Shown here piece after piece: positions 10,061 to 23,032 of a DNA stretch of 64,000 bases. Position numbers and translations under genes: made by a program. Source of the DNA: Brassica napus (taxonomy: Eukaryota; Streptophyta; Magnoliopsida; Brassicales; Brassicaceae); assembly GCF_020379485.1 (NCBI RefSeq), contig NC_063445.1, positions 56,755,422-56,819,421 on the forward strand, in the 5' to 3' direction. Every line of letters begins with the position of its first letter. Position 1 is the first letter of the stretch. Below the pieces are notes generated by a model. The model searched no databases and was not told the origin of the DNA. It was given only the letters and a program-made list of their open reading frames with translations.

Positions 10061-13000
10061 AGATTCATCAAATACCAAAATAGATAATATAAAAACAAAA
10101 ATAAAAAAATAATACACTCACAAGAATTACCAAAAATATATATAGTTTGGATCATGAGACTAACATGCAAATTAAAAGTATAAAGACTTATTATTTACAG
10201 TTAATGTGTTGGGCTTATGAATATTACAATTAATTGGGCCTTTAGAAAATAAACTGAAAATCGTGAAGTCCTGATAATAAGCTTGAGGAATGTCGTCTTC
10301 TTCGTTTGGATTGATTTATCGAATCACCGGACATGACAGAAACCACCACGGTATCAATCATCAACGGTATCATGTGTACAACTTCGAATCATATGTTTAT
10401 GCAACACTTCCGAGCTCATTACTTTGAGAATCACGCTATCGTTGTAATTTTAATTGATCTGAGATTCCGAGTTTTTACTTTTTATACGCCGCGTTATGTA
10501 ATTCTACGGTCCATGCGGACATAACTCGCCTCACCGTATAATGATACCGATCACCCCTGACTCACCACGGTGCAGCTCCGATCACCTTATTCTCGGCCGC
10601 AAAATCGGTGACTCGGCCGAGTTTAACAAGGACTATATATTAACTAAAAGTTAATTTATAATAATTAGCATCGCTAATTAAGATTGAGTTGATTCATTGC
10701 TTACCATAGTTCAGTATTTCTTCATTATTAACACCACGTAGTCCATGTTAATCTTTTTTTTGGTAAAGAATATTAATCGAAGACATTAACGCACCTTTTC
10801 ATTTGTCATATTTGTTTAAATCCTTTTTAAGTTTCTCTGCTTATGTTAATTGAGTCATATCAATACAATCTTATTTTATAAGATTAAGAGCATCTCTAAT
10901 TTTTCTATATTTTTCTAAAAATAGAAGCACTCTATTACAAAAGTATACGTCAGAATTAAATATAGTTCATCTATTATAAAAGAAAATATAAAAATAAATT
11001 GAAAATAATCTAATTATTGGCTAATATTATATATATTATTAATTTGAGCTCAATAATTCTTTATGAAGTTGTAAAAATATAAAATGCTTTTTTGCAAGAG
11101 TGATAGTTTTGCTTTCCAAGTATTCTTGAGTCCTAATGGGGGGTATTTTTCATTGTTATTTTTTTTTTACTTTTTATACTTTCATAGAAAACTCCGATTC
11201 GTATCCGAGATGTGATCTTAGTCCCATAGTCGAGACTGGTACCACTAGTCTATATGATCCAATTTGACTAGATCTTAGTCTATTACCATAAGAATAAGAT
11301 TAATTTTCCTAATTTTTTGCGTCTTTCCGTTTTGGATCACTAAATACTACCCTTGGTTTTCAAATTTTCATATGTTTTAGTGCATTTGTATAAACGCAAC
11401 CAATAAATAGATATAAAATAAATGATCTATTTTTTTTTGAACAACTTAATGATCTATTCTAATGAAATTATGAAAATGTATTTGATTGATAGTTAATGAG
11501 GAAAACTAAAGAAGACAAAGATCTATTGATCACGCGTGTGGCGTGGGCATGTGCGTGCGTAAGCGTAAGCAATAGATCATCACAAAGTCCAAAAAGTTAT
11601 AATAAAAAGAAAAATATTAAGTCCACAGTTTTATTAGTATAAAAAATAAATTTAATTTTGAAAACCTTGGTGAAATCTGAAGCAAGGTTGAGGAGAGCAC
11701 CCAAACACTCCTCCTATTCATTAGGGTTGCCTACTGCTATGCTCTCCTTTTTCTAATTCGTCTAATGAATTGCTTAATAAGTTTCAGAAGTTAGTAACAG
11801 TAAGTATATCTATAATTAGGATAATAAGCCGACTATTTAAAGCAGATAAATAACATATAATTTCTACTAGTATTTTAAGAGAGAAGTGGTCCAAATAAGG
11901 AGATAAATCAGTTTGAACTCTCAATTTTTATGGGCAGTCTTTGAGTTTGTGTGGATCTAAATTTTATAACAAAAGGCACTGATTGCTACTTGAGGGGGGA
12001 CTGCATATGAGAAAGATTGATAACTTTTAAAGTTTTCTTCATACATACTTAAATCATTATTTTGTTAATTTTAGTCATTTTTTATTAGAAGAACTTTATG
12101 TATTAATCTGTATTCTCTTACAAATTTGTGTTGTTGGTGCAAACTAAAAGTTAGTATGTCGAGAGAATTGTATGTGTATACAAATTCAATACTTGTATTA
12201 TTATAAAAATGGAAAATAATAAAAGTTCATATAAAAATAGGATTGAGTGCAGTAATATACTGAGAGAGAGGAGGGTATTGGGTACAAACAAAGGTACAAA
12301 ATCTCAAGATGAAGGCAAAGGAAGAGAGCAAAAGTGGGCACCATAATCCTATGGTTGACGACCAAACCATCTCCATGTGCGCCACGTAGATTATTGCGGG
12401 TGCATGATCTCAGCATGAAGTGTCATCATCACTCGACCTCGAGATCCTCCTCCTCGACTTTGAATGCAATAGCCATTATTTTGGTTTGGAGCTAAGTTTT
12501 GTCGTTGGCGTAAACTGTGGACTTCATTAATAAAATAGAAACTGATCGTTAAAACGTAGATACAAGGCCATCAACAATGAACACTATGATTGACATTTGC
12601 TGGTTGGTGATTTACAAATTGAACAAATGAAGTGTGTATATTGTGTTCTTATTCTGTAAGAAGTTAGCATATAGGTGAACTGTGGATTATTAAAGTATAT
12701 AGCGCAATCGTTAATGTCTAATGTTATGTTTACATGTCAAACTGTGTTTACATTTGTATTTCCTTTTCTTTTACCAAAAGTTTAATGTAACGCAAACATG
12801 ATAGTTTGTTTTATAGATGTCAATGGGAATGTAAGAGAATATACAAGGAAAAATACTATAGTTTATTGAACTGAAAAATATATACTATAGTTGATCATTC
12901 ATAAATTGCATATCCGTCTTTACAAAATTTTAAAGTTTTTTTTTGTATTTTTAATGCTTAAACTAGATCATGATTTTCTTTATTAGTTCAGTATATTACA

Positions 13001-14027
13001 TAGATAAAGTAATCATATATTTTTGGGGTGAAACTTCCAAAACAATACTCCTTATACTTATGAAATAATTCAACTTAAATCACAACAATAATTTTTTTTG
13101 AACATTAATCACCACAATAACTGGCAAGCTATCTAGGGAAGAGCCCAAATAACATATGTGCTCTGACTTGACATGCCCCCATTACTGTTGCCACGAGAGG
13201 AAGAAAATGTAACAAATTATTACGATCTTAAGTGGTAAAAGCCGACAAAGAAAAGAAATTTTTTGGCTGCGCCTCACGAAAAGACCTTATACTCGGCCAC
13301 AATTTGGAGGGGAAACATATATACTACAAAGTATTGATTTATTTTATTTAGTATATCTAAAGTATTGACTTGTTTTCTTTAACTTTAATTTAATTTGGTC
13401 ATATGCTTCTCTCGGAATGAATATAATTCAACATTAAAATCATTATAAAAATATAGATATAGAAAGAAGAAATAAGAAGTGGATAAGAATCTTCTTCTTA
13501 GTGGCCAAGAAGATACTCTTTTGCGTGGAAGTATGAAAGTATCCAACCCTGCACACTTCTCGTCTCCACCCGCTTCTTTCTGCTTTTGTTCAGTCTCATT
13601 TTTCCATATTGAAAAAGTCAGATAGATAATCCGTTACAAATTTACAAGGTCTTTGTAAGTTTTTATATGCTTTGTTACTAAAAAGCATATCAACTATGGA
13701 AACACAGAAGTTTTGTTTTAGGAATAAATTAAAAAGAAAAAGTAAAAAGAAATATACAGCAGCCGAAATTGTAAGATCCACTTAAGCCGACGTACGACTT
13801 CTCTGAAAATTAGCTTTCAAATGGCCCATTTGACATTGATTACTCATATCTATTTTAGTTCCATTGCACTTACTTACGATGTACCATCATTCTCTTTTGT
13901 TTTTTTCATTTATCATTTTTAATTACGTATTTTAAAATAGTATAATTAATGGTGTTATATAATATATAAAAAAGTATATGACTTCCTTATTCTGCCTTCT
14001 CCTTGATCTTCTTTTGGTATCTCCTAC
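10061..14027. other. Gene-poor region upstream of XND1
   Basis: No intact gene recognised. At 10205-10245 two TGGGCY elements (TGGGCT, TGGGCC) precede a GC-richer patch (10290-10620) that looks like a degraded first exon, but no protein could be named. A MITE-like end (TTAAGAGCATCTCTAA) occurs at about 10883. The rest is AT-rich; the distal XND1 promoter should lie at the right end. Confidence 0.4.
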
Positions 14028-14035
14028 TATATATA
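14028..14035 (+). promoter_or_regulatory. Probable TATA box of the XND1-like gene
   Basis: TATATATA lies about 170 bp upstream of the start codon, at the right distance for a start near 14060 and a 5' UTR of about 135 nt. That UTR contains an (AC)n run at 14118-14139. Confidence 0.55.
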
Positions 14036-14117
14036 CCTCAATTTCGTTCACACACCTCACCTGGTTCCACATCATCTTCTCTATAATATCTACTCTCCCC
14101 ATATTTAACCTTCTTCT

Positions 14118-14139
14118 ACACACACACACACACACACAC
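14118..14139. repeat. (AC)11 microsatellite in the XND1 5' UTR
   Basis: A pure AC dinucleotide run of about 22 bp lies between the inferred transcription start and the ATG at 14198. Length variation here is likely and could affect UTR structure. Confidence 0.9.
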
Positions 14140-14197
14140 GCAACCACATCTATGTGTATGTACATGTGAACTAGTACTAAGATCAATATCGTTATCA

Positions 14198-15643
14198 ATG
14201 AATCTACCACCGGGATTCAGGTTTTTTCCAACGGATGAAGAGCTCGTCGTCCACTTCCTCCACCGCAAAGCTTCACTCTTGCCTTGTCATCCTGACGTCA
14301 TCCCAGACCTTGATCTTTACCCTTACGATCCTCGGGACCTTCCCGGTATATACACCCACATATCTCTCTCCATATATGTATCATGCAACATATATGTCCA
14401 CATCTGATTCTTACCTGTCTATATATGCATGCATTTTAGATCATGTATGTATACGTATAGTTGACAATATATGTGTGTGTGTGTGATAATCAAAGTTAAA
14501 GGTGATGTTGTCACCAACTTAAGTAACCAAGCTCTCTTTTTTTAGCAGTACACTTTTGTTCGGTTGCTCTTCTTAAGGATTGTTTTGTTTCCAAAATCTT
14601 AAAATACATACAAACACTAATACATTTCCTTTTTTTATTCTCTTGGAAGGAATATGTTTATTGGTGAACCATAATTAGTATTGCTTTCTCCTAAGTCATA
14701 CATGTGCACCAATATCAATCATTCGATCTCATTATACGCAAACACAATCAATCATCTACAAATATTAGACACACGCACACACCAAACACATGTACGTAGA
14801 CATACAATCAAACTCACATGCTATTGACATTTTATCTTACACTAACTTTGTTAGACTATATTTTCATCCATATAGTTTGATGATGGACCATATAGTTAAG
14901 CAGGCATACGGTAGGATAGATAAACCCATATTTTTTTCACCATAGCACAATGATAAACCTCTGGATAGTAAAAAGAAGTTTCATATAATTGCTCTAAAGT
15001 TTTTCCAAGTTCGCAATTATATAGCATTTGTTAATGAATTAAACTTTGCATATGTATAATTATAGGGAAAGCACTGCAAGAAGGGAGGCAATGGTACTTC
15101 TATAGTAGAAAGACACAAGAAAGAGTGACAAGCAATGGATATTGGGGATCAATGGGAATAGACGAGCCAATCTTCACAAGCTCCACACACAAGAAAGTGG
15201 GCATAAAAAAATATCTAACGTTCTATCTCGGAGATTCTCAGACTAACTGGGTCATGCAAGAATATTCCCTTCCAGATTCCTCTAGTCGATCTTCTAAGAG
15301 ATCAAACCGTGGTTCTACTAGTTCTACACATAAACCCGTAAGTACCCATTTTGTTTCAAGACTAAAGTTATTAACTCTTTAACTTAAAGTTTAAGTTTCA
15401 ATTGTTATTCAAAAAAAATAAGAAAAATAAAGTTTACGTTTACTAAAACCAAAATTACAATTTGACCTCCACGTATGTACGTGGTTTGGATTGTTTTGTG
15501 TGCAGGATTATAGCAAGTGGGTGATATGCAGAGTGTATGAACAAAACTGCAGCGATGAAGAAGATGATGATGGGGCAGAACTCTCATGTTTGGATGAAGT
15601 GTTCTTGTCTTTAGATGATCTCGACGAAGTAAGCTTACCGTAA
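14198..15643 (+). CDS. XND1: NAC domain transcription factor XND1 (NAC104)
   Basis: CDS is join(14198..14345,15066..15337,15506..15643), 185 aa, with GT-AG introns of 720 and 168 bp. The NAC domain fills residues 1-150: subdomain A LPPGFRFFPTDEELVVHFL, then YPYDPRDLPG, QWYFYSRK, NGYWGSMG, VGIKKYLTFY, WVMQEYSL and WVICRVYEQN. A Ser-rich linker interrupts subdomains D and E, as in Arabidopsis XND1 (about 187 aa). The short tail is acidic (SDEEDDDG) and carries LSCLDE followed by VFLSLDDLDEVSLP; XND1 is reported to bind RETINOBLASTOMA-RELATED through a C-terminal LXCXE-type motif. Known role: nuclear repressor of vessel wall deposition and cell death in xylem. The ATG is the first in the NAC frame and the gene looks intact. 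Confidence 0.96.
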
Positions 15644-17769
15644 TAAAGATAAAAGCACCCAAAAAGAAAAGGTTTAGTGGGAAATTATTTCTATAATCTC
15701 TGTACCGTAGAAGGAAAAGGAGAATGACATTATTCTTACAAGTTATATGTTGTACGATAACCATCTCCAATTTGCAAGCAAACGGAAGCAAAAAAAAAGA
15801 AGCTCTAGTCTTGTTGTATTTTTTACATTCAAATATATCTTTTAATACTGAATTATTATGCTTAAAATATTTTAAAATTATACAAACTGAAATCTAATTA
15901 AAGCTGTGAGCCCAAATTTGTGTGTATATGCACTGATATGAATAAATAGTCATCCATGCAACATCAGCAATTTTAAACCAATGAAACAGTATAATAAAGA
16001 TAAGGTTTATACTCAATTCAATCATTACCCTAAAATTATTGGTTAATGCAGGTTTCCCAATAAACTTGTTAATTAAATATATACCTATTCTTTTTGCCTA
16101 ATATACCTAAGGTTAGGAGGAAAACCACATCTACTAGTCTGGGATAAAACTGCAGCCTACTTCTCATTCTCTGGACAATATTAACTAAAGTATATTTTAT
16201 TGGTCGAAATGGATTAGAGTTGTCACTAACAAGATCCAACACACTTGAACGTTTTTATATAAGAAATAAAAAATAATGATTATGTTACCAGTGGATGCAT
16301 GCAAATGGGACTTCAAAATAATAAGCCCCCACCCCATGTTGTTGAATAATCATAGGGAAAGGCTAATAGTGTGTTTAAAAAGTTATAGAGACCAACACTA
16401 ACTTTTTATATACTGTTCTTTCTTTCTTGAAAGTTTATATGATTTATAATTAAACTTAACAAACAAACCAAGAAATAAGAATTATATTTCTCTCTTTTTT
16501 AGATGGAAGAGGCAGGTAGCTTGGAAAACAATGTTTCTAATAATAAGTTATAGAGCCCTAAGATTTAGAGGTATAATATATGTTGGGATCATATGGAACT
16601 TGACTTTGGTATTATCTAATTTATGAGAAAAATCTCGAGAAGTACTAATTGTCTTTGAACTTTTAGATAAGAGATGAGGAAGTTATAGGGAACTTTTGAG
16701 AAAAATAGTGAGAGAATTCTTTTTTTTTATGAGTCAGTACTAAGCTTTAAAAGACAAGAAAAAGGCCAGAATAAAAAATACAAAATTTAAATAATATAAG
16801 CATGTTCTGTTGAAGTACACAATCTTTCAGGTATGACCTGACCTCTACATTTTATGTACGTGTGGCCTAAACCTGACCGGTTTAGGCTAGTAGGATTGGT
16901 GTTTTGTTAATTATTTATAAGAATTTGGCAATCGAGAGCCTTTTGCTCCAAGTTATAGTACTCTCTCGGTAGATCTTTGATTGGTTTTAGTAGTTGTCTT
17001 GTGACGCCGAGCCAAGCAGCCAAGCAACATTGTCTTTCCATATCTATTATATATTTCATTTTTTATTTTCTTTTATGGGTGCTTGCTTAAGCACTGACTC
17101 ATGTATGATGCAAGCACTATACACACATATTAATAATAATAAAACACAAAAGAATTGAAAGGACAAAAATTTTAAGTGGGGCAAACATTGGGATGGGATT
17201 TAAATTATTGTATAGTTTTTAGGGATGGTTATGGAGATTTTCATGGTTCTGCTGAGTTAGATATTCGTAATCATAAAACCAGATAATTTCAGTGGTAAGA
17301 AAAAAAGGTAAACCATGTACATATGAGCTTTCTAACCAAAAAGATTTCGTTTACTTCGTCTAAACCAAATCGATATTGCAAATAATCAAGTATCAATCTG
17401 ATTCACTTAGAAGGCTATAAGAAGGAACGTGGGTGAACGTTGGTTGGATTAAGCATTTGAATAGACTTGAAGCTTAGGATTGCATAAAAGCAAACAAAAC
17501 ATAACACAAGCAGCATCCATTGATGAATCCACTGAACAAATCAATAACAACACTTCCTATGTACTACATTGCAAAAAATTCCAAATCAATAATCAAATAA
17601 ACAAGTTCTAGCCATCGACTAGATGGTCAAGACTCATTAAGAGACCCATACAAAAACACAGACCCATGAATATACAAAAATGACCAAAGACACGAGGAAT
17701 AATACTGTACAATATTACATAAGCTTTTTGGTGCCTCTCTCACCAGTAAAGAAAAGCTTTCAAGTTCCA
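15644..17769. other. Intergenic region between XND1 and the loricrin-like gene
   Basis: The two genes converge, so this stretch holds both 3' UTRs and AT-rich spacer. No further gene or clear repeat seen. Confidence 0.6.
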
Positions 17770-19446
17770 TCAACGGAAAGTCTGTTTCAAGCTGCCATTA
17801 AGCAGAGACATTAGCCCACCTCCATGAACTCTCTCCTCCGGAACCATAAAGTCAAAGACATTCCTCCCACTCCTGTTGTTGTTTGTTCCAGTGTTTGAGA
17901 AGCTTAAGGACTTCATTGATGGAGGCACAAGAACCTGCATTGGTATCATCTGCTTCTGTCTTTGTTCAATGGAGTCAGTGCAATCAGAAACCGCGCTAAC
18001 TCCCGCCAGAGAATGATCAGTAGTACTAGTAGTAGTAGTGGTTTGAGAAGAGGTAGAAACAACAAGACCACGGAAAAGCCCTGGCCCTATCAAACCAATC
18101 TTGCTTCCACCTTTGTCCATACACATACTATTATGAGCCGCACATAAACCACTCTTCCCTCTAGCAAACTTCTGGCATGTACCTCCTCCCCAAGAACACC
18201 GTTTCCCACCACCATGCGCCTTGCAAAAATCAGTACTCCCTTGCGCACTCTTCTCACACCCAACAGACTTACACCGTTTCCCACCACCATGCTTCACACA
18301 ACAATCAGTCCTCCCACGAGCGCTCTTAGTACACCCCGCCACAACACACCTCTTCCCACCACCGTGAGCTACACAGAAGCTCGTCCCACCATGCACGCTC
18401 TTAGGACATATCCCACCTCCATCAAACATACAACGTTTCCCTCCACCGTGCGCCTTACACAGAGGAGTACTCCCCTCAGCTCCTTTAGTACATCCAGCGA
18501 ATATACAACGCTTCCCACCGCCATGAGCTTTACAATAGTTAGTACTCCCTTGAGCACCTTTTGTACACTCTGACGCCTGACACCGCCTCCCACCACCGTG
18601 CGAGATACAAAGACCAGGTTGTCCCTCGGCACTTCTTGTGCATCCTTCAACTCTACACCTCTTACCGCCACCGTGTTTGATGCATAGCCCGGATTTGCCA
18701 CGTGCAGCTTTAGCGCATCCCTCAGGGAAGCCGCAGCGTCTCCCACCTCCATGAGAGATACAATAATCAGTTTTGCCTTCAGCGCTCTTTGTGCACCCCA
18801 AGTGTTGGCATCTCTTTCCTCCACCGTGTGCTTTGCAGAACGTTGTTTTGCTCTCAGCGCCTTTGTTGCAACCCGCCTTTTGACATCTCTGCCCTCCTCC
18901 GTGGCCAATGCATAGCCCTGACGCTCCTCTAGCTCCTTTGCTACATCCCATGAACTTGCATTTCTTAGGATTGGTCGTTCTTTGCTGAGAAGATGTTGTC
19001 CTGGCTCCTATGGAGAACTCTGACTCGGTATAAGCATCAGTACCAAAGTTGGTACTACACTCTTGCATTCTTGAAGGTCTTCTAAGGGATGACATGTAGC
19101 CACCTGACCGGGTTGCTGAGGTAGAACCTTCATCAGCTTGGGAGGCATTAGTGTCTGTATACGTCAACAAGGAACAATCAAGTCCGCTGAAACTGTGCAT
19201 GGTCAGTGCAGGAGGACCGAGTTGGAGAATTGAGTTACCACCTGATGAGAGTTCTTGGGAAGAAGCTGAGACTTTGTTGTAATAATAAGAGGGAGGTGTT
19301 GGGCCTAAACCGAGAACCAAACCGCAACCACCATCAGGACAGTCGGAAACATCAGAACAAAGCTTATGGTTGTAGTGAGTGCTTCCAAGGCAGTTCAAGC
19401 TGAGAGCAGTATCACCAAAACGAGCTACACTCTCGTTCAAATCCAT
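17770..19446 (-). CDS. Loricrin-like protein with 11 tandem Cys/His-rich repeats
   Basis: A single coding exon of 558 aa, counted from MDLNESVARFGD; an upstream in-frame ATG at 19476 adds ten unconserved-looking residues. Residues about 1-160 are Ser-rich and low complexity. Residues about 170-445 hold 11 head-to-tail units of about 25 aa with the pattern C-x4-C-x(11-13)-C-x2-H-GGGKRC, for example CTKSAEGKTDYCISHGGG. Two units (starting CMFDGGG and CSWGGG) have longer first loops. The same unit occurs at the C-terminus of Arabidopsis WRKY19-type proteins and in nuclear 'loricrin-like' proteins; the spacing suggests a zinc-binding fold, function unknown. By position it corresponds to Arabidopsis At5g64550 (from memory). 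Confidence 0.9.
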   Translation of the reverse strand: MDLNESVARFGDTALSLNCLGSTHYNHKLCSDVSDCPDGGCGLVLGLGPTPPSYYYNKVSASSQELSSGGNSILQLGPPALTMHSFSGLDCSLLTYTDTNASQADEGSTSATRSGGYMSSLRRPSRMQECSTNFGTDAYTESEFSIGARTTSSQQRTTNPKKCKFMGCSKGARGASGLCIGHGGGQRCQKAGCNKGAESKTTFCKAHGGGKRCQHLGCTKSAEGKTDYCISHGGGRRCGFPEGCAKAARGKSGLCIKHGGGKRCRVEGCTRSAEGQPGLCISHGGGRRCQASECTKGAQGSTNYCKAHGGGKRCIFAGCTKGAEGSTPLCKAHGGGKRCMFDGGGICPKSVHGGTSFCVAHGGGKRCVVAGCTKSARGRTDCCVKHGGGKRCKSVGCEKSAQGSTDFCKAHGGGKRCSWGGGTCQKFARGKSGLCAAHNSMCMDKGGSKIGLIGPGLFRGLVVSTSSQTTTTTSTTDHSLAGVSAVSDCTDSIEQRQKQMIPMQVLVPPSMKSLSFSNTGTNNNRSGRNVFDFMVPEERVHGGGLMSLLNGSLKQTFR

Positions 19447-19628
19447 GTGAAGAAGAAGAAGGGAAGAGATGCGCAATAAAATGGTCTAAAAACAAGAATA
19501 CTTAAGAACAGCTTGTGAAACTATAAACATAAAAGCAACTTGAGGTATAAACATCTCCCACCACTGACAAACCCCCATGTGTCTGCCCTGTCCATCTTCA
19601 AGAATGAGGAAGAAGAGCAAGAACTTTT

Positions 19629-20714
19629 CTGCAAGAAGTTACAAAATCTATGTCAGTAAGAATAATGGAAATTAATAATGACATGAGAGTAATAAAAAAA
19701 AAAAGATTAGAATCAGTAGTAAAAAAAAAAGAAAAAAAGACAAATTGCAGTTAAGAGATTCAAAAGTACAGAGCAATAATTGGGTACAACAACTGTGTTT
19801 GAAAAGGACTAAGTACCAACCAAAAATGACTTATGGTTTAAAAGTGAAATGTGAGGTTACATCTTTCTTTAGCTCAAAATAAATTTTCAAAAACTAGAGA
19901 TTTCCCAAGAAAAGCAGAATGAAAGAAAGGGAAAATATAAGCAGGGATAGACCAGTGAAATATTAGCCTATAGCTCCCAAAATTTGTGTAAATGAAGCAT
20001 TAATGAGTTCTCAGCATTAATCTATAGTTCCTAAAAATTTTGATGAAAATTACATAGACATAAATCTCCAAATTTATCTTAAAAATTGTAAGAATTTTTT
20101 TTTATTAAAAGCTTTTACTAAATCTTCTATGGCCATCAAAATGTCAAGGCTAGATAAGATTGGTTTTCAGAATAGTAAAGTAAAACTCGATAACTTGTAT
20201 CAAAACCTTGAAAGTCAACTTCTTTTTATAAACGATGAGAACAATATCTCAGAATTTCTAATATAGATGAAAGATCGCAAACGTAATAACAAGATCTAAG
20301 GTAATATTTTGTTTATAAAGAAAATTAAAGAAAAAAAGCAACACCATGGAGTCAACAAGATTCTGATATCTATATATCAAAAAGTTTCTAACTCACAACA
20401 CATAAAGAATATAAGATAATCACTTCAATCATTAGGAAACAAATCGTCGTCCTCCCGGTTGTTCAAAAAAAAAAGAAAAAAGGAAACAACCATACTACTA
20501 TAAATGTTTTGAACTGATAAAATTTATCAGCTTGAAGTTGAAAGAACATAACTCAATTTCAGACACAACAGAAGAGCATAAGATATTAAGACAATTACAG
20601 AAACATTTAAAGTAATAAACTCAGGAAACAAACCATGCATTCTGATTCATCATTCAGTACTTTGATCAATCACTAACTAAAGTAACAAAAATTACTAAAA
20701 GAAGAAATAAAAAC
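19629..20714 (-). other. Inferred 5' UTR intron of the loricrin-like gene
   Basis: On the minus strand a donor CAACAG|GTTTTT at 20714 and a pyrimidine-rich acceptor CTTGCAG|AAAAG ending at 19629 bracket AT-rich DNA. The upstream CT-rich leader (about 20715-20830) reads like a plant 5' UTR exon. This is splice-site reading only, without transcript evidence. Confidence 0.5.
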
Positions 20715-20839
20715 CTGTTGGATCTGACAGACAAGAGAGAGATTCTGATAGCAAAGAGGAAAAAAGGAAACGTTGGAAACTGAGAATCTCCTCGTCTCAA
20801 AATCTAGGTAAGAGGAAGAAGGAGAAGAAACAAAAAAGA

Positions 20840-22799
20840 CTGAACACAGGTGTCTAAATATTATCGGTCTTTAAAAGAGAGAGAAGTGGAGATATTGTTT
20901 ACGAGGGTGGACCGCTCGGGGTACGATTAACCCTGTTCTTAGTTTATGATTTGATATTTTTTTATTTTTTTTTACACTTTTCACATAAGAAATATTTCTT
21001 ATATCTCTTATTTAAGAGACGGTTGTTAGCTGTTCTTAGTTAAAATCTAAAAAATGCTAAAAACTGTTTCTTATCCGAAACTAAAAGCCTCAGTTAAAAG
21101 ACCGGAGTTAGTAGTGGTTTCAGGGTCCTTCTAGTAAATAACCCGCGAGGAAGAGAGAATCCATGTAAAATTACCCGAAATACCCTTTGTAACCGTCGCT
21201 AGTAACGGTTCTGATTGGATGAGACAGTGCTCTATTTTGGGAAATCAATTAAATTTGCTTTTCGATGAAAACGACGCCGTCTTTTGAGAGAAAAAGTCTT
21301 ATATGCCCCCTTGTTTTCTTGTTTGATGAGTGGTAGTGTTGTTCCGACAAGTCACTTCTGATTTAAAATGGAAACCCATTATCGTCTTAACGCGACAAAA
21401 CTGAATCCTTTCCAAACGTTTATGACGTCATGGTAATTTATGTAAACTGGAGTTTTCTTTTGTATTTATTGATGATGATACATCAGCTGATTAAGTATTA
21501 CGAACTTAATGATGTTTATTATTTTTGTTATTTTATGTGTTGGTATTTTATAAATCAGATAAAAATAATATTTTCTCATGCCAGAAATATGGAGTAAACT
21601 ATAGAATTAGCTGGCATCATGAGACCCGGTATTATTAACATTTGAATTAGATTCCACTATCCAAATGCCAAGCACTTGTGGCATAAAGCTTCTAATGATT
21701 CTATCTTTTTATTTTATGATTGAACTTACATAGATATATGTCTAGATCTGTATGTTTGAATGGTCAGTTTCTATTCAAACATAAGACATTTTAATCAAAA
21801 CATCATTTATAAATTTGTATATATATGGGAAAAACAAGAACAAACACCCAAAAAGGCTATATTTATAGTTTTCTAATTACGCCCTTTTGTTCACAAATCT
21901 CTAATGATGTCTGATTAAACATTACTAGAACTTTTCCTGCAAATACAAGAAAAAAAAACATATTAAAATTGATGTACATAAATGCAAAATCTTCGTTTGA
22001 AATAACCCAACATCTAATTGGTTAATGGGAAGAAAATGCAAGATGTGCATCACTGCGTGTGCGAACAAGTATGAACAACTTATTTATATTTTAGTGCGGT
22101 CTATGCTTTTTTAATTTAATTGATATCATTTTTGTCGTTATAGAGAATTGTCTCAGCCATATACAAGAAGACTATTTAAAAGAAATGAAAATGTGATTTT
22201 TATGTTGTTCCAAGAGGCAATTCCGATTACGTCAGCCGGTTAGGTTCCTTGCAGAGTGGAAGAATCTAATTATTTATTTAGAGGAAAAGTACAAAATGAA
22301 ATAAAATAAAAGGAATCTTATAATTTTATTGTTTAAGTTGATCACGTCAGCCTCGGCCTCAACTCTCCACGCGAACTGCTGACGTTGCCAATATTTTATA
22401 CCTTTTTATACTTTATATTATGTTCAAATTATAAAAAAACTGGTAACAGAGGTATGTGGAAACACGAAAGCCTTGTTGTATTACTTTGAGACAACGTCTA
22501 GGTTTTGACTTCATGTATAGAGTATTTAAGAGTTCGTTCGCATGCAATAACATCTTTTATTCAGAAAGTTTGTTTACTGTTGTAAAACCGCTATGAATCC
22601 TAGATTGATCTTACAAAATTGTAATTGAATCAAAACAAACAACAATAGGCCTAAGTCCAGCCCAAGGCTAGCCCAAGCCATCCACCTTATTTTCTATCAG
22701 TGGAAAGCTCAAAAATGTCATAGAGAAGTATGACTTTTTTTTGTGAATTATATAAGTCATGCAGAGAGTAATTAATATAAGCATATAACATATACCGTG
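20840..22799. other. Intergenic region
   Basis: Divergence zone upstream of the loricrin-like gene and downstream of the MRS2 gene. AT-rich, no gene recognised. Two similar phrases containing GTTCTTAG (near 20935 and 21030) hint at a small repeat. Confidence 0.5.
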
Positions 22800-22917
22800 C
22801 TTCTTGAAAGCTAGACGTAAAATTTTAATTTCTTCAAGCTCAAAATTTCAAAGTTGCATAGCTTCTTGAAAGCTAGGATTTTTAATTTCTTTAAGCTCAA
22901 AATCAAAGTTGCATAGT
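22800..22917. repeat. Imperfect tandem duplication, about 60 bp per unit
   Basis: Units 22800-22861 and 22862-22917 share CTTCTTGAAAGCTAG at the start, TTTAATTTCTT(C/T)AAGCTC in the middle and AAAGTTGCATAG at the end, with small deletions in the second unit. It lies just beyond the MRS2 gene 3' end. Confidence 0.85.
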
Positions 22918-23032
22918 TTGGTAGGATGCTAATAATATGGCACAAGCTTGTTGGCTTATAAAAAAACTCTGGTTTAAAAGCTCCAATTAGAAGTCTCAAT
23001 TTCTCAATGCTAAAAACATCTCTCTAGACCTA

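Noticed and set aside
10333..10524. Possible small gene after TGGGCY elements
   Set aside because: The frame is short, no family could be recognised, and downstream codons are interrupted; kept only as a remark in the region entry.
13932..14210. Minus-strand frame overlapping the XND1 leader
   Set aside because: It contains a Val-Cys run produced by the (AC)n microsatellite and overlaps the XND1 5' UTR and start.
18214..18573. Thr/Ser/Pro-rich open frame on the plus strand
   Set aside because: It is the antisense shadow of the tandem Cys/His repeats of the loricrin-like gene and has no independent signal.
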